Positions 21,565-33,834 of a stretch of DNA of 64,000 nt are shown piece by piece (position 1 is the stretch's first letter; each line of letters starts with the position of its first letter). The DNA comes from Tetrastigma voinierianum. Its lineage: Eukaryota > Streptophyta > Magnoliopsida > Vitales > Vitaceae. The position numbers and the translations under genes were made by a program. Under the pieces are notes generated by a model. The model did not search any database. It worked only from the letters and a program-made list of their open reading frames with translations, and was not told where the DNA came from. The DNA lies in the NCBI GenBank assembly GCA_016808115.1, contig JAEQBH010000650.1:1-64000 (forward strand), read 5' to 3'.

Positions 21565-23256
21565 TGTAAAACCTAGAGTGAAATTTGAATTGTTTGTTTT
21601 GAAAAGAGGCTGACGGTAGAAGTACCACCATGGTATGGGTTGTAGGCAGAAATTTTCTAGATCTCATATGACAAAACAGACCTCATCGTTGGATTCGTCT
21701 CGAGAAATCTAGTTATCCAGGCGATTTCATTGAATTCCAAGATAATTGGATTTTCACAAAATTCGAGACGACGGATAAGGAGTGAACCCCGAAATCGAGG
21801 TTTTGAGGAAAATATTGAAAGAGGGGAAATGACTTAAATAAAGTTCATATGAAATAATCTAAACTTAAACCGAGGCGAAATAAAGTTGTTTCAGGGCAAA
21901 AATGGACCCAAGTGAAACTAAAACCAATAGGGGACAAGCGAAACTAAGCCACACCTCTAGAACTATAAATAGTGCTAAAGGGATAAGGTTTGGGTAGAAA
22001 ATCAGATTTTCTGTAGGTTTGACCATGGGAAAGAGAGAAAGGAGAGAAAGAAAAAGATCTCTTATTTATCAAATCTAGGGAGTTCTGTCGATCGAAATTC
22101 GTTGAGCCAAGAGTTAAAGTTTATCTATTCGACGAGGGCCACGTGTATGTACCAAAATCGTGGATTTCACTAAAGTAAAGGAGATTTAGGGAAATCAAGG
22201 TGTGGCTTAGGAAGTGTTCTTGAGGCTTCCCGCCCCATTTTCTACGCTCAAGGTAGGGGTTCTTCCTACTCTGATTAATTTCCACTTAAGAGTCGTTTAA
22301 GGGCCGTTTGGTTTCATCCGCTTAACCTTGAGGTGATTTAGGAGAAATTTGTTTGGGCTGACCTACGACTGTTTCGTAATCTGTTTTTGTCTCCATAGCT
22401 GGCGATCAATCTTTGGTTATGTGTCCACGATTTTTCGGCGCTATGGCTTAAATAGGAATTTGTTTGGTGGCCTGCCTACTATTGTTTAAGAGTTAGTTGG
22501 ACGGTTTCATAACCCATTTAATTGCTGGACCTAAACCCCAGTTCCACGACCGTTTGAGATTGATTTGCGCCCTGTTTTGTGATTACATGTAAGTGCGACT
22601 TTGAGGTCTAAGTGTGGATTTTTAGGTGTCATTGCTTGATTTTGAATGACATGTTTGGTGGTAGTTGTTTGATTAGTGTTGATGTTAGAATGTGTGATTT
22701 TATGGAAATTATATGCCTTGGATATAATTGTCCATGATATTTTAATAAGATAGTTTGTACTATCCATGTGGCATTCATTATATGTGGCATGATGTACGTG
22801 CGATGATGCATTACATTGTCTATGCCGCGAAGACATTACATTTAGTGGGTGTGAGTTCATGGTTAGTATCAATCATCACATTTGGTGTTTGATGGGTGGG
22901 CTCGATACTGTTGGATGATGTCCAATAGAGTTGCACGGTTGAATAACACGGAAAAACATGTGGTAGGTAATAACAAGAAGGGCTACATTATCCCTTGGGT
23001 GAAAGACCCGGACTGGTTTAGACACATCCGATGGTGAAAGTCCAAAAAGTGTTGGAAGGCGTGTGGAGTCCTGTTGTGGGACCCCGGAAATCCGCTACCC
23101 ACGAAACACACGGATTTTGATTATAAAAAGATCATTTGAAATGATAACATCCATAAAAGTTTTGGGTTTATAAACAAACGACTTTTATTTCAAAGTACTC
23201 ATTGGATGTGATTCATTAATGACGGTTTATCGAACATTAGCATTTGCATTGTGTGG

Positions 23257-24418
23257 TGGGAGTCAGTGAGGACTCGGGGCATGGTACATGATTGAGTCTC
23301 ATCTCATTTTATGTCATGGCATGTATATTCAACCTAGGATTGCATATCTTTGTTTGGAGCGTTGATGTGAGTGCAAGCATTATATGTGCGTTTAGGTGGG
23401 AGTAGCCCACAGGCGTGGCTCACACATGGGGATAACATTTTAGGTGCGGAGACGGCGCCGGTGGGCGGCTCTCGTGGGGCCCGAGAGAGTGAAGAAGCGG
23501 GTTGTGGCTTTATAATCATTTGTAAAGTTTTGGAACAAAAGCTGTTCCAATATTAATAGTGGTGCAAGAGTTGTAAATTTAACTCCTATAGATTTTTCTT
23601 TTTAATATAATCTTACATGTTGTATGAATTATATTGAGCCTTGAAAGGGCTAAGCTCTTGTACCTCGTACAGGTCGAACTCTGGGTAGAACCCTTGCCAA
23701 GGAAAGAGGTTAGATCCAAAAGAGAAGAAAATAGAGGATCACTAGTTGATTACAGCCAATGTCATGACATCATCGTGACATTGGACATGCAGGGTGTATG
23801 ATGTTGCGACTTTGGACAAGTAGAGTGTGGGAGTCGATGAGGACTCGGGGCATGGTACATGATTCAGTCTCATCTCATTTCATGTCATGGCATGTATAAT
23901 TCCAACCTAGGATTGCATATCTTTGTTTGGAATGTTGATGTGAGTGCAAGCATTATATGTGCACTTAGGTGGGGAGTAGCCCCTGTAGGAATTTTTCTCT
24001 ACGGGGCATGGCTCACCTTATAAGGGATAACCTTTTAGGTGGACTGACTTGGCCGGTGGGCGCTGCTCTCATCAGGGACGAGAGAGTGAGAAAGAAGCCT
24101 GGGTTGTGGCTTTATAATCATTTTGTAAGTTTTGGAACAATTTGTTCCAATGTGTAATTGGTGCGAAAGAGTTTGTAAATTTGCTCATAGATTTTTTCTT
24201 TTAATACGTGTTACATGTTGTATGAATTATATTGGGCCTTGAAAGGGCCAAGCTCTTGTACATCGTGCAGGTCGAACTCTGGGTAGAACCCTTGCCAAGG
24301 AAAGATGTTTGATCAAGAGGAATAGAGGATCATTAGTTAGTTCTGACCGATGTCATGACATCGTCGCGACATTGGACATGCAGGGCGTATGATGTTGCGA
24401 CTTTGGACAAGTAGAGTG
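23257..24418 (-). repeat. Tandem duplication inside LTR F- (two units, about 571 and 590 bp)
   Basis: Unit 1 (23257-23827) and unit 2 (23828-24418) both start TGGGAGTC..GAGGACTCGGGG. Both contain CATGGTACATGATT, GAGTGCAAGCATTATATGTG, GGTTGTGGCTTTATAATCATT, GGTCGAACTCTGGGTAGAA and CCTTGCCAAGGAAAG in order, and both end GGACAAGTAGAGTG. The family copy at 11389-13771 has the start block only once, so the duplication is specific to this copy or its sublineage. Confidence 0.9.
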
Positions 24419-24870
24419 CCTGATGTCGTGACATTGAGTGGCTGATGTTGCGACATTGGATAAGTAGGGTGCGATAACCGGCGACGTGGACATGCGAGTG
24501 TGATAATGGCGACATTGTAACGATGTCGCGACATTGTTCATTTATTGGGCATAATAGGATGTCTGATGTTGTTTGATGTTGTGACATTGGACAAGCGAGA
24601 GTTCACGATGCCGTATTAGTGGCGATCTGCGACGTAGACGGCGAGGAAGGCGTCTGACATTGGGCGAGCCCGAGTGCCTAATGTCGCGACATTGGACAAG
24701 TAAAGTGCCTGATGTCTCAACATTGAGTGGTTGATGTTGTGACATTAGACATGCAGGATTCCTGATGTCGCGACATTGGACAGACAAAATGCCTGATGTT
24801 GATACATTGTTGTGACATCGGACAAGCAGAGTGCTTGATGTCGCAACATTGACATGATGTCACGACATTG
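24352..24870. repeat. About 30-bp minisatellite with TGTCGCGACA core
   Basis: Imperfect units of the form CTGATGTCGCGACATTGGACAAGTAGAGTGC, quoted in parts as TGATGTCGCGACATTGGA plus CAAGTAGAGTGC, repeat about 14 times with spacing near 28-35 bp. Exact TGTCGCGACA cores lie at 24524-24533, 24682-24691 and 24766-24775. Many other units differ at the CpGs. The array continues the end of the tandem duplication unit, which itself ends in two such units. Confidence 0.85.
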
Positions 24871-25110
24871 CACTGGTTGCCTCCCCCTTTTTCTTTTCCG
24901 CTAGTATCCTTCCGATGGAAGGCTTGGGACTTAGAAGTAGGTGAGTTCTACTCATCAGGCTTCAACATAAGGGAGATAAGGCCTGAAACTATTAAGTTAC
25001 GAGTCCCGGTAAATGTGAAAATAATGATGTGACATCGAGTCATATGATATCCACGGGAATTCCGTAGGTCGATGGATGATTAACGGACCCCCAGGATTTA
25101 GGGCATCACA

Positions 25111-25115
25111 GTTCT
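25111..25115. other. Target-site duplication GTTCT, right
   Basis: Second copy of the duplication that flanks the solo LTR; copia integrase text continues directly after it. Confidence 0.9.
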
Positions 25116-25740
25116 GGATACCAAAAAACATATGGGGAGAACCCGTTTTAACTGCTAATTACCTTTTGAATAAGGTCCTTAAAAGAAAGCAGAGAAGACT
25201 CCATATGAGTTTTGGAAAGGGAGAAAGTCATCCTACAAATACTTACGAGTGTGGAGATGTCTTGCTAAAGTGGCAGTTCCTCCACCTAAAATAGTGAAGA
25301 TAGGACCTAAGATTGTTGATTGCATTTTCATTGGGTATGCACATAATGGTAATGCTTATCGGTTTCTTATCCATTAATCGAATATCCCAGATATTCACAA
25401 GAATATGATAATGGAATCAAGGAATGCATCATTCTTTGAAGATATATTTCCATATATCCAGGAAGACCGGTTTCATCAAAGCGAATGTTAGAGGCCCCGT
25501 GATGAAATTAGTTAATATCAATATAAAGATTTGGGCAAAATGCGAGTAAAGAGCAGGTGAAAAATCCTTTGGTTCAGATTTTCTAACATTTATACTCGAA
25601 GGGGAACCTCAAACGTATTAAGAGGCAATAAACTCTACTGATGGTCTCATGTGAAAATAGGTCATTAAGAGTGAAATTGATTCCATACTACATAACCATA
25701 CTTAGGAACTAGTGGGTCTTATGCTGAGTTGTAAACATTT
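25116..25740 (+). pseudogene. Copia integrase C-terminal part and linker
   Basis: It begins with text reading PKNIWGEPVLTANYLLNKV (about 25130-25180), the part of the plant copia core that follows the last acidic residue. After a shift comes TPYEF-like text, then KCGDVLAKVAVPPPK- and DCIFIGYAHNGNAYRF-type features (about 25240-25360) of the copia GKGY/chromo-like tail. Stops and shifts are frequent. Downstream text to 25740 is too damaged to assign precisely. Confidence 0.7.
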
Positions 25741-26240
25741 AAGTTCAAGTGCGTTTTCAGAAGGAAACGAAAGTAGATGGATCAATTGACAAATATAAAG
25801 CAAAACTTGTGATCAAAAGCTGGCGAGGGCTAGATTATTTTGATACATATTTTCCTGTGACGAGAATAAATTCTATAAGGATGGTGCTTGATTTTGCTGC
25901 ATTAAGAAACCTTTAAGTACATCAAACGGATGTGAAAACAACCTTTATTAATGGAGATTTAGATGAAGATATTTACATGGAGCAACTTGAGGGTTTTTCT
26001 ACTACGGGACAAGAAAAGAAAGTCTGTAAATTAGTGAAATCCTTGTATGGCTTAAAACAACCAGAAACAATGACATGAGAAATTTGACAACGTTATGATG
26101 TAGCATGGATTTAAAATAAATGAATGTGACAAGTGTGTCAATATCAAGGATACAAAACATGGATATGCCATTGTGCGATACATCACGTAAATGACATGCT
26201 TATTGTCGATAGTGATGATAAGATGATCATATGTACCAAG
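25740..26240 (+). pseudogene. Copia reverse transcriptase, truncated
   Basis: Plant copia RT motifs appear in order: DYFDTYFPVTRINSIRM (about 25832-25880), QTDVKTTFINGDLDEDIYM (25925-25980, which carries the first catalytic Asp), VCKLVKSLYGLKQ (26021-26060) and VNDMLIVDSDD (26187-26220). The last stands at the place of the YVDD box, where the first catalytic Asp has become Asn. The coding text ends near 26240 where an unrelated AT-rich repeat begins. The rest of RT and all of RNase H are missing. Confidence 0.85.
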
Positions 26241-27113
26241 CATGGTTAAAAATATCGATTTCGATGAATATATCGATAGTTGGATTTTACGGATATATCG
26301 GATATCGGAGATATATCGATGAATATTTTACATGAATATCGATATATTGGAAATTAACAAAAATACTTTGAAATTCATGGAAATAATTTGTAAAAGTGTA
26401 AAAATGACATTAATAATGAAATATACAGATTGATATCACATTGCAATGGTCTTTTAAAACCAAAATGAAGATCGTGTAGCTCCGTTGCAACATTCATTGT
26501 GAAGGGATCCCATCTTGGTAGAGACAATACTCATACGAGACATAGTGTTTGATAATATTGATTATAAGATCGCATGCCGTACATAAATGTGCTTGACTTG
26601 TACCACGAGCCTTTCCATGGATAGGAAATTCGAGGTTCATCCACATGCTTGTTTGAAATCCTTGTTGCATTTGATATGGAGTTTGGAATGACATTTATGG
26701 ATCATGAGGATAGTTAATCATTCCATATTCACCAATGGAACCTAAAGGATGTGAAGAATGCTGACCATAACTCATTGTGTAATGAGGAAAAATGTTGGCA
26801 TCATTGGATGAATCAGTGTATTGGGTGCCAATGCTCATGGACTCAAAACTAGCCGAAAACGAATCCTAATTGTGTTGTGTCATCCTTCTTTGTCAACCTC
26901 TAAATGGATTTCCAATGGCTCGATGCAGGCCGACTCTCCCCAGACCAGTGGTCTTCATCTTGTGTAGCATGTGAAATCATCACTACCCGGTGGATGGACT
27001 CAATGGATATTCACTTTGTTGTCAATCTGCATTATCCCCATCATGATTTTCAGTATCACTACCATCATTGGTCCCCTCTCCTCTTGAGCCATCATAGACT
27101 GTAGTAGAAGTAC
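26241..27113. mobile_element. Unclassified repeat with TATCGAT units, possible DNA transposon remnant
   Basis: 26245-26360 is built from variants of GATATATCGATGAATAT. Such TATCGAT-rich ends occur in dispersed plant repeats. From 26494 to 27104 the minus strand has text that is rich in M, Q, F and Y (MSFQTPYQMQQGF at 26655-26694). This resembles the low-complexity tail of some plant hAT transposase-like proteins, but no catalytic or zinc-finger motif is present. The repeat breaks the copia RT at its left and is bordered by LTR A2 at its right. Its identity is uncertain. Confidence 0.3.
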
Positions 27114-30100
27114 TGTTAAGACATTTTTATGTATAAACACAAATTAATAACACTATTACCAAAGGAATATTAGCTAATCCACAGACAGCGCCAAAACTTG
27201 TTGAGACGAACTATATGATGCTAATTTGTATATGCCAAATTTCTAGTGCGCCGCCATTTAATGGAGTCCTAGGCAAGGTGCCAAGCTTTACGGTGCTTGT
27301 AGATTAAAAAGAGTGATTAGCTCCTTGTTAAAATGTATTCATTAAAAATTTAGTTGGGTCTTGATTCTTGCAAGTGCAATTCGTCTGAGTAATAAAGTGG
27401 ATATTTAAAATCCAGATATTGTTCCCATGAGGAATGATGATAAATCAAAGACTAATTACCTAACTACCAAGATCATTACTATTTGAAATCTCTTGTTATG
27501 ATGAGATGGTAAAAAAATTTTAGTCCTAGATTCCAATTCCCCATATATACTTAGAAAATAATTTTTAATAAAAATGGGTTTGGGAATTTCTTGAGTGAGA
27601 TAGCCCGAATATAGATCCAATGAATGATAATCGATTTACGTATCGATTCATGCTTCGACCTTAAATTGGAAGCGGGTTTGTCAGATGCATGGTAATTATC
27701 GTTTCTCATAACCATACTTCATGATTAAGGTTCATATTCATTTTCTAAGACATGATTCTAATCAGTTACTTGTAATTTGTGACCCTCTTTATAAGATTTA
27801 AGTATTTTTCCTTCTTAGTACTTCATACTCATATCCTAGTTTTTGGAGAATTCTTGCCCCCACAGATAGGATATTGCAAGCCTTCTCCAATTTGATTGAC
27901 ACCTCATCCTTCATTTCTGATGAAAATTTTCATCTCCATGATTAGATCCTTGCGAACACGGGATCAGAATCAATTTAGTATAAAGAAGAAACTATGTATT
28001 GATTAAGCGATACTTCATTCAACTATCCTCAAATTACAGTAAGTTGATGAGTCTATTTAGTAACCAATCAGATTTCATTAGTTCATAGTATTAGTCTGCC
28101 ATACCCACAAAGAACAGCTCTATACTCTTGGGATTCTCCATCTGCAGTGTCATAAGGAGCCTCTTGGAAATCGGAGTGAGAATCTTTGGACACCTTTGGG
28201 TACGGTATTAGTGCAGAACAAATGATTCAAGAACAATACCAATCAAATAAATTCAAGAATTCTAATTAAGGCATTCTTCCACCTTATGCATAAAAATGAA
28301 TATCATCATTTACTCATTTCTGGAGAGCTCAACTTTTCAAAACTGGATCACTCATATCAGTGATTACCTGATATGGAAAATTCATTGAGTAATGAGCAGG
28401 CTCCGAAATAAATGACTCGAAACCTTCATCCTCCATTTGTAATCGGAGACAGTAATAGAGAAAGATGATTTTATAAACAAATTCTGGCTACGGCGCACTT
28501 GAGTTCCTTACCCAAATCCGAAATCTAAAAGGCCTAGCTAAAATCTACATTGAAACTACTACTAAAACTGCTCTACTAAAAATAAAATAAAAGAAAAATA
28601 AAATAAAAATAAACTATACAAAGTCTTCAACTACTCAAACGTTACGGAGTTATTGGAAAGGCTGCATACAGTCTTATAGATGCATCTATTTATAGACTTC
28701 CCAATGTTGGGCCACACTTCATTAATTGCGTTGTGGATCCCCAAAATTCTAGCCCAAATTGGTCACTCTGTCACGAAATAGAAAATTTTGTCGCGATAGA
28801 GTTTTTCAGTCTTTGTTGTTGGCCTCTATCGTAGCATGCGGAGTCTTACGTCGCGACACATTCTCGCTCATTCTTGAATTCTATCATGACGAACTTTGAT
28901 AATATCGCAGCCAGAGTACAGTGTAACAATCTTGTTCTTGTCTCAACAAGAATGTATTGTGTCGTGGCACCAAATTTGTTTTAACGACTTCTCATGTCCC
29001 ATACATACGGAGTGCGTCGCGACATAATTTTCTTGTCGTGACAAACATTTTTCCTTCAGTCCTATTAACTCTGTTCTTGACGAGTTTCCCTTCCTCCGCG
29101 AAGCGAGGATTTCTTTGAGTCCATATGAATTTACGTTCTTGACGCTAGAAACTCCTTGGTCGCGATAGACTTTCTTTTCTAATTCTTTTGCTTCTTTAGT
29201 TGTGTTGACATAGAAATCTTTGTTGCGACACATATTTCCTTTCTCCAATCTCGAGTTCTTCTTGGTATGTCTGGCCTAATTTTATTATGTCGCAACAGAA
29301 TTCTTTCATTCCATAGCTTTTATTGTCGCGACATAAAATTTCTCTGTTGTGACAGAAAATTTCTTTGTCACGATAGAGATTGTGCCTTCATTTTGTTACT
29401 ATGTGTATGGGTACAACTGTCGGTACTCTTTTTATGTTGCTCTTCAAATCCTTGTCGTGAAAGAGAATTCACCTCCTTCATGTTTTGTTTGTCGCGACTG
29501 AAATAATCTTTGTCGCGACAGAGATTTTGTTGCTGTTAGTTGTGAATTCTAAATGTTATGTTGTGTGGTATATTTGTTGTATTAATTCCTCCTTAAACTG
29601 GCTTGGTTCTGAAAACTTTGCCGCAACATAAAAACACTTGTCTCAGTTGACTTGAGTTGTGTTCTTAGCATTTTATCGTGAGTTCATGTTTGTCTTTGAC
29701 TTTTTATGTTGTGTGAGGATTTGTGTGTGACACGCTCCTTTGTTCTCTGCCTTGATCTTTTTGCGATAGAGTTAAGGACTGTCATGAAAAGTTTTCGCTA
29801 AAATCTTCTTCAAAAATGTCACGATAGAAAAACTCTTTGTCGCCACAAAATTGCTATTTCAGCCTTGAGTTATGCCTGAGCTTTGTTGTGACATTTAGTT
29901 GATGGCTGCAACATAATTCTTTTAGCATGTTTGAATTGTGTTGCGACATACAAAAACTATGTCGCGACAAAGACTGCTGCAATTTCCATTTTTTCGCTTC
30001 TTTTCTGCTTGTTTTCTATCAATTTTCAATTAACACCTACAAAACACAAAGTTGGTGAATGTTCCATAATTTGGCATACAAATAGAGCTGAAACTATTAA

Positions 30101-30149
30101 AAACATGCCAGAAAAATAGATTAAAAATAGATGAGTTTAAGACTCATCA
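27114..30149 (-). repeat. A2 3' LTR (left), Athila-type
   Basis: It begins TGTTAAGACA and ends GACTCATCA, so on the minus strand it runs TGATGAGTC to TGTCTTAACA, 3036 bp. It pairs with 36417-38320 plus 58363-58565. On its right is the polypurine tract of A2. Near its left end a primer-site-like motif (27175-27192) repeats the structure outside the LTR. The block TGATTAGATCCTTGCGAACACGGGATC (shown here split: TGATTAGATCC and GAACACGGGATC, about 27940) is shared with A1, A3 and A4. TGTCGCGACA is exact at 29324-29333, 29511-29520 and 29960-29969. Confidence 0.9.
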
Positions 30150-30172
30150 AATTCCCCCAAACTTAAAGTTTG
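30150..30172 (-). other. A2 polypurine tract
   Basis: The minus strand reads AACTTTAAGTTTGGGGGAA directly upstream of the LTR start TGATGAG, matching the tract of A3 at 53107-53123. Confidence 0.85.
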
Positions 30173-31985
30173 TTTATCCTAAGCAAAGAAAAAACTTTGT
30201 TTTGTCCTCGAACAATTTAGTTTGATTTTTAAGGACATTTTGTGTTTAAAGCTCAATTGGGCAAGAAACATAATTCAATTACCAGTACTTTTAAATATGT
30301 TTCCAATCATAGATTCAGGAAGATTTTCAATTAAGTTCACTGAACCAACAAATAATGCATATGGTGTAAACAATTTAATCATTAAATCTTGATTTTTGTG
30401 TGTGTGTTGGTCTTTCCTCTTTTCCTTGGCAAATCAGTTACTCTTCTGGAATAATACTCAGTTGGCATACCCTCTTTCATTTTTAAAGTCCCATATGCTT
30501 GTTCATCATATTACTCTCCACTAATGTAGGCATAATACCACTTTCAAGATCAAATAGGTCTTTCAGGCTTGTAATGTGTGGCTTGGGTAATTAGGTAGAT
30601 AAATAGATAATTTAGGCTCAATTTTACCTAGATTTCACTGACAACTTACACTCTTTCCTTATTGATACATCCTTGATTTCTCTTGATTGTAAGTTTCTAA
30701 CCTTCCCATCAGGTTTGTGCATCTTTCTGCATATTCTTCATTATGGTATCTTTTTCTCTTTCCTTTTCCACACACAGAAGATAACTTCCCTTCCTTATTT
30801 TAGAAGCTTTTTCACTTTTTATCTCTCACCAAGTTTTATGGAATGGTGCATGGTTGGTCTTTTTAAGCTTTCTACCACCCTTAACAAACTTTGGGTTAGT
30901 AACTCCCATACTAGATGGCATTAGGGTACTAGGCGTTGAACACCCCTAAGAACTTAATTGTTCAAGGGAGGAAAGCTACAAGACAAAACTCATTCCTCCT
31001 TGATGTTTTTCCTTTCACATCTTCTTTCATAATTCTCTTCATCTCTCCTTATTTCTTTTCATTGCTTTCTCAACCCTTTTCATCATTTTCTCCAACTTGA
31101 AATAATATTTCCCCAAACTTGTCATTTTCTGTCATTGATGTATTTTGTATGATAATCTGGGCAAATAAGGGTTCTTTACTATAGGATTATGTTTAGGGAA
31201 GGAAATTGGCTTCTCATTTGCTGGTTGATGATGAGATTGGCTATAGCTCAAATAGGGAATTAGTGTATATGCTTATGCATATCATAGGGTAGGATGAAAG
31301 CTCAAGCTTCCAAGGATGGCCTAAATCATTTCTGATGATGGTATTGCCTAGGATTTTTCATGACCAAATAGTGACAAGTTCGAGGACATTGGAGAGATTA
31401 CTGTGATGGAGCCCATAAGATGTTCCTAATCATAGCACAATTTTTTTCAGAGTAATTTTTGACCATGTGTAGGGGTTATCAAGATTTTTATAACCAAACT
31501 GTTTACACAAACAAAATTATAGGTCTTTTCTATTTCATCAATTTATTAAAGTCTTCCTTCTTCTTGAAGTTCAACACATTTATTTGTAACCTTAGAACCT
31601 TCCCGATTCCATTCATTTTATCCTACCCGATGCATCTATCAGTTTTTGTTTGGTTTTGTTTTGAGATTTGTTGTTGTGTTGTTTAACAAGTCAAAGAGAG
31701 GTTCATTTAATCATCATTCAACTCCTTGATCAACATAACATAATGTCATTCTTTTAATCAGTTCTAGTCAACGAGCATGTTGCGACAAATTGACAATTAG
31801 ATCGAGGGTAACTAGTTTCTCCAATTATTCCAACTAATTCATTTACTACAAGTAAAATTTCTAACTATTAAACATGCTTAGGAAAGAAAAATTAGACAAA
31901 ACAAACAAACAAATGAGAAAAATCAAACAAAAGTGAACACCAATCTTGCAAAGACTTTTCTATTTTATTGAATTTGTCAAGGATT
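30173..31985 (-). other. A2 noncoding region after the extra ORF
   Basis: It corresponds in position to 51540-53106 of A3, the long untranslated stretch between the last ORF and the polypurine tract. Short frames on both strands (for example 30673-30924) show no motif. Confidence 0.6.
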
Positions 31986-32836
31986 TGGCATTGGTTACAT
32001 AGAGGAAGAAGATATGGAAGAGCAGGACAATTTTCATTTTTTACTCATTTCAGCCTTTTCCTTGGCAACTTCCATTCTTAAGTATTATTCAACCTCTTCA
32101 ACTGGGGTTAGCTCTTTTTTTTCTTGTTTCACTAGGGGTTTTATTTTGGGCTGGTGCTTTACAAGGTTTAGAAGGTCCTTCTTGATCTGGATTTGGGTTA
32201 GAGAATGGTATTGGGGGGTTTGTTACACCTTGAGGGACCACTGTGTAAGGCACACAATCTGAGATTTTGATTTATGGCAATGACACTTTGTTCTTGTTTA
32301 AGACTGTCTTCATAGCCCAGTCCAAAAATTTTACATTGCTTTCTGTTAGTTCTCGCTACCTTTTGCTTGATGATTCGAAAGTGTTTGCCGTTGACTTGCT
32401 CCTGGTCATTAGGCGAGCTTTGCTTTTGGTATATACTATTCAACCAATGTGTCCCTTTTTCTGGTCCAACTCTCCATTCTTCATCTCTTTGCTTCAAGGC
32501 ATCCTCTAGATTCTGGTTCCTTCTTTTGAGCTCTGCCTCCATGTACTCATCCCTGAGTTGTAGTTGGAGCTTCAGTTGATCATCCCTTTCTTTCATCTCC
32601 TGTTTCATGGATTTTAGCATCTCTATCAGTTTTGCATTATTACATTGGTTCCCTTTGTGAACCATTGTCTCTTGAAGAGGTTTCTCTTCGTGCGAGATGC
32701 ATTCCGACCGGGGGCTTTGACTCTTGAAATTGTATTGTCCTTGAGGTGGACTTTGCCATTGTCTTTGGCTCATTGCACTTTCATTCCCCCTTTCTTCTTC
32801 CACTGCTCTCTTTCCCTTTCCTCTGTTCTTAGGCAT
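31986..32836 (-). pseudogene. A2 extra ORF, C-terminal coiled-coil part
   Basis: This holds the longest intact frame of the window (32198-32836 minus, 212 aa). Residues 1-50 are basic and Q/S-rich. Residues about 62-125 form a strong predicted coiled coil (for example MLKSMKQEMKERDDQLKLQ). The C-terminal 80 residues are polar without a known motif. In Athila-type elements an additional ORF follows pol. It has been called env-like, and many copies carry a plant transposon protein domain (Pfam PF20167 type). The upstream frames here show that domain, so this is probably the C-terminal half of the same protein. The start at 32836 is only the first Met after a frameshift; the two frames overlap. 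Confidence 0.65.
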
Positions 32837-33830
32837 AGTCCTCTGTCAAGGTTAAAGGATGCCATTGGGATATGTTTCTTCTTTTTCCCATTACGCCTCA
32901 GCTCTGAAAGCGGGTGGTTATTGTCATTTGGTGTGGAATCAATCCCTATGATTGTAGCATAACTTAAGATAGATTTTTCAATTATTTTCCCCACATTCAT
33001 TTTGTACCCCCTTTAGCAATGCATAGAGGAGGATTGCTTTATCCTTCTCCTTTGTTCTTAGGTGTAGTGGCAAAGGACAAAATTTGATGAAATAGAACCA
33101 TACCTTAGCCTCTTGATTAAGTCTCTCCTCTAGCAATGGTTGTATAGGGTTTTCTTCTCCTTCCATTTTCCGCTTCATTTGTAAGTAAGTCTACTATGTT
33201 TTGATACTACGAAACCCTTCAAAATTTCTTGACTTTGTTTCTATCTTCCCTTCAAATTGATGTATTTATCTTCTCTTTGCTAAAGTCTATCCATTGTCCT
33301 CTGACATACACCTTCTTTCCTTCCTCTTTTACCATGTTCACAAAAAATTCTTTCACCATCACAGCACAACCAGGTTCTTTGTGCTCGCCCAGTGATTGTC
33401 ATCTTCTCTTTAACAATTACTTCGAAAGAAATTAAAGCTTTCTGAATCCTCTTTCACAATGAAGCCCATGTCCTTCCGCTCATCTCCATGAGTTGTTGCT
33501 TTGTGAATCAAGCTTCATACTTTAAACTCCTTCTTCCTTTCTTAATTCTTCCTAGCATCTGGCTCTCCTCTATCTTCAATTCTTTCTTCAGCTTGCATTT
33601 CCCTTGATTGAGTTTCTTGAACGGTCTCTTCCTCCACTTCAGTGTATGCATCCATCATCTCGTTCAGATTTGGAATAAGGTCGTCAAACAGACATGGTAG
33701 GTTGGGATTTATAACTCTATAGGGTTTAGGAGGAAGATGAGAGAGATTGGAAGGAAGTGCGAGAGGTTTGATGGTTTATGAGAAGGTGGCTTAATTTTCA
33801 AGAATTTTATGTTATAAGCTAGCTATTTGT
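32770..33830 (-). pseudogene. A2 extra ORF, plant transposon protein domain part
   Basis: Spread over three frames, the minus strand shows VYVRGQWIDFSKEKIN (33265-33315), EAKVWFYFIKFCPLP and KDKAILLYALLKG (within 32978-33178), and MNVGKIIEKSILSYA (32955-33000). This is the motif order of the domain found in retroelement ORFs such as those of Athila (PF20167 type). Its role is unknown. More upstream, LIPNLNEMMDAYTEVEE (about 33630-33680) fits the leading part. Two or more frameshifts separate the pieces. The counterpart in A3 lies at 49690-50930. Confidence 0.65.
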
Positions 33831-33834
33831 TTTT

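Larger units (their letters stand above)
21565..25110 (-). mobile_element. Solo LTR of gypsy family F (copy F-), 3546 bp
   Basis: The borders are TGTAAAACC at left and GGGCATCACA at right, with GTTCT on both sides. On the minus strand it reads TGTGATGCCC to GGTTTTACA. It interrupts a copia integrase whose coding text continues on either side, which fixes both ends. No internal gag or pol is left, so the element was removed by LTR-LTR recombination. It matches the plus-strand copy at 11389-13771 but is longer, because it has a 571-bp tandem duplication and a minisatellite near its 5' end. The short frames within it (for example 22531-22872) are incidental. Confidence 0.92.

Noticed and set aside
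24352..24870. Regularly spaced palindromic repeats that resemble a CRISPR array
   Set aside because: The spacers are themselves repeated, unit length varies, no cas genes are present, and the context is a plant retroelement LTR. It is a minisatellite.
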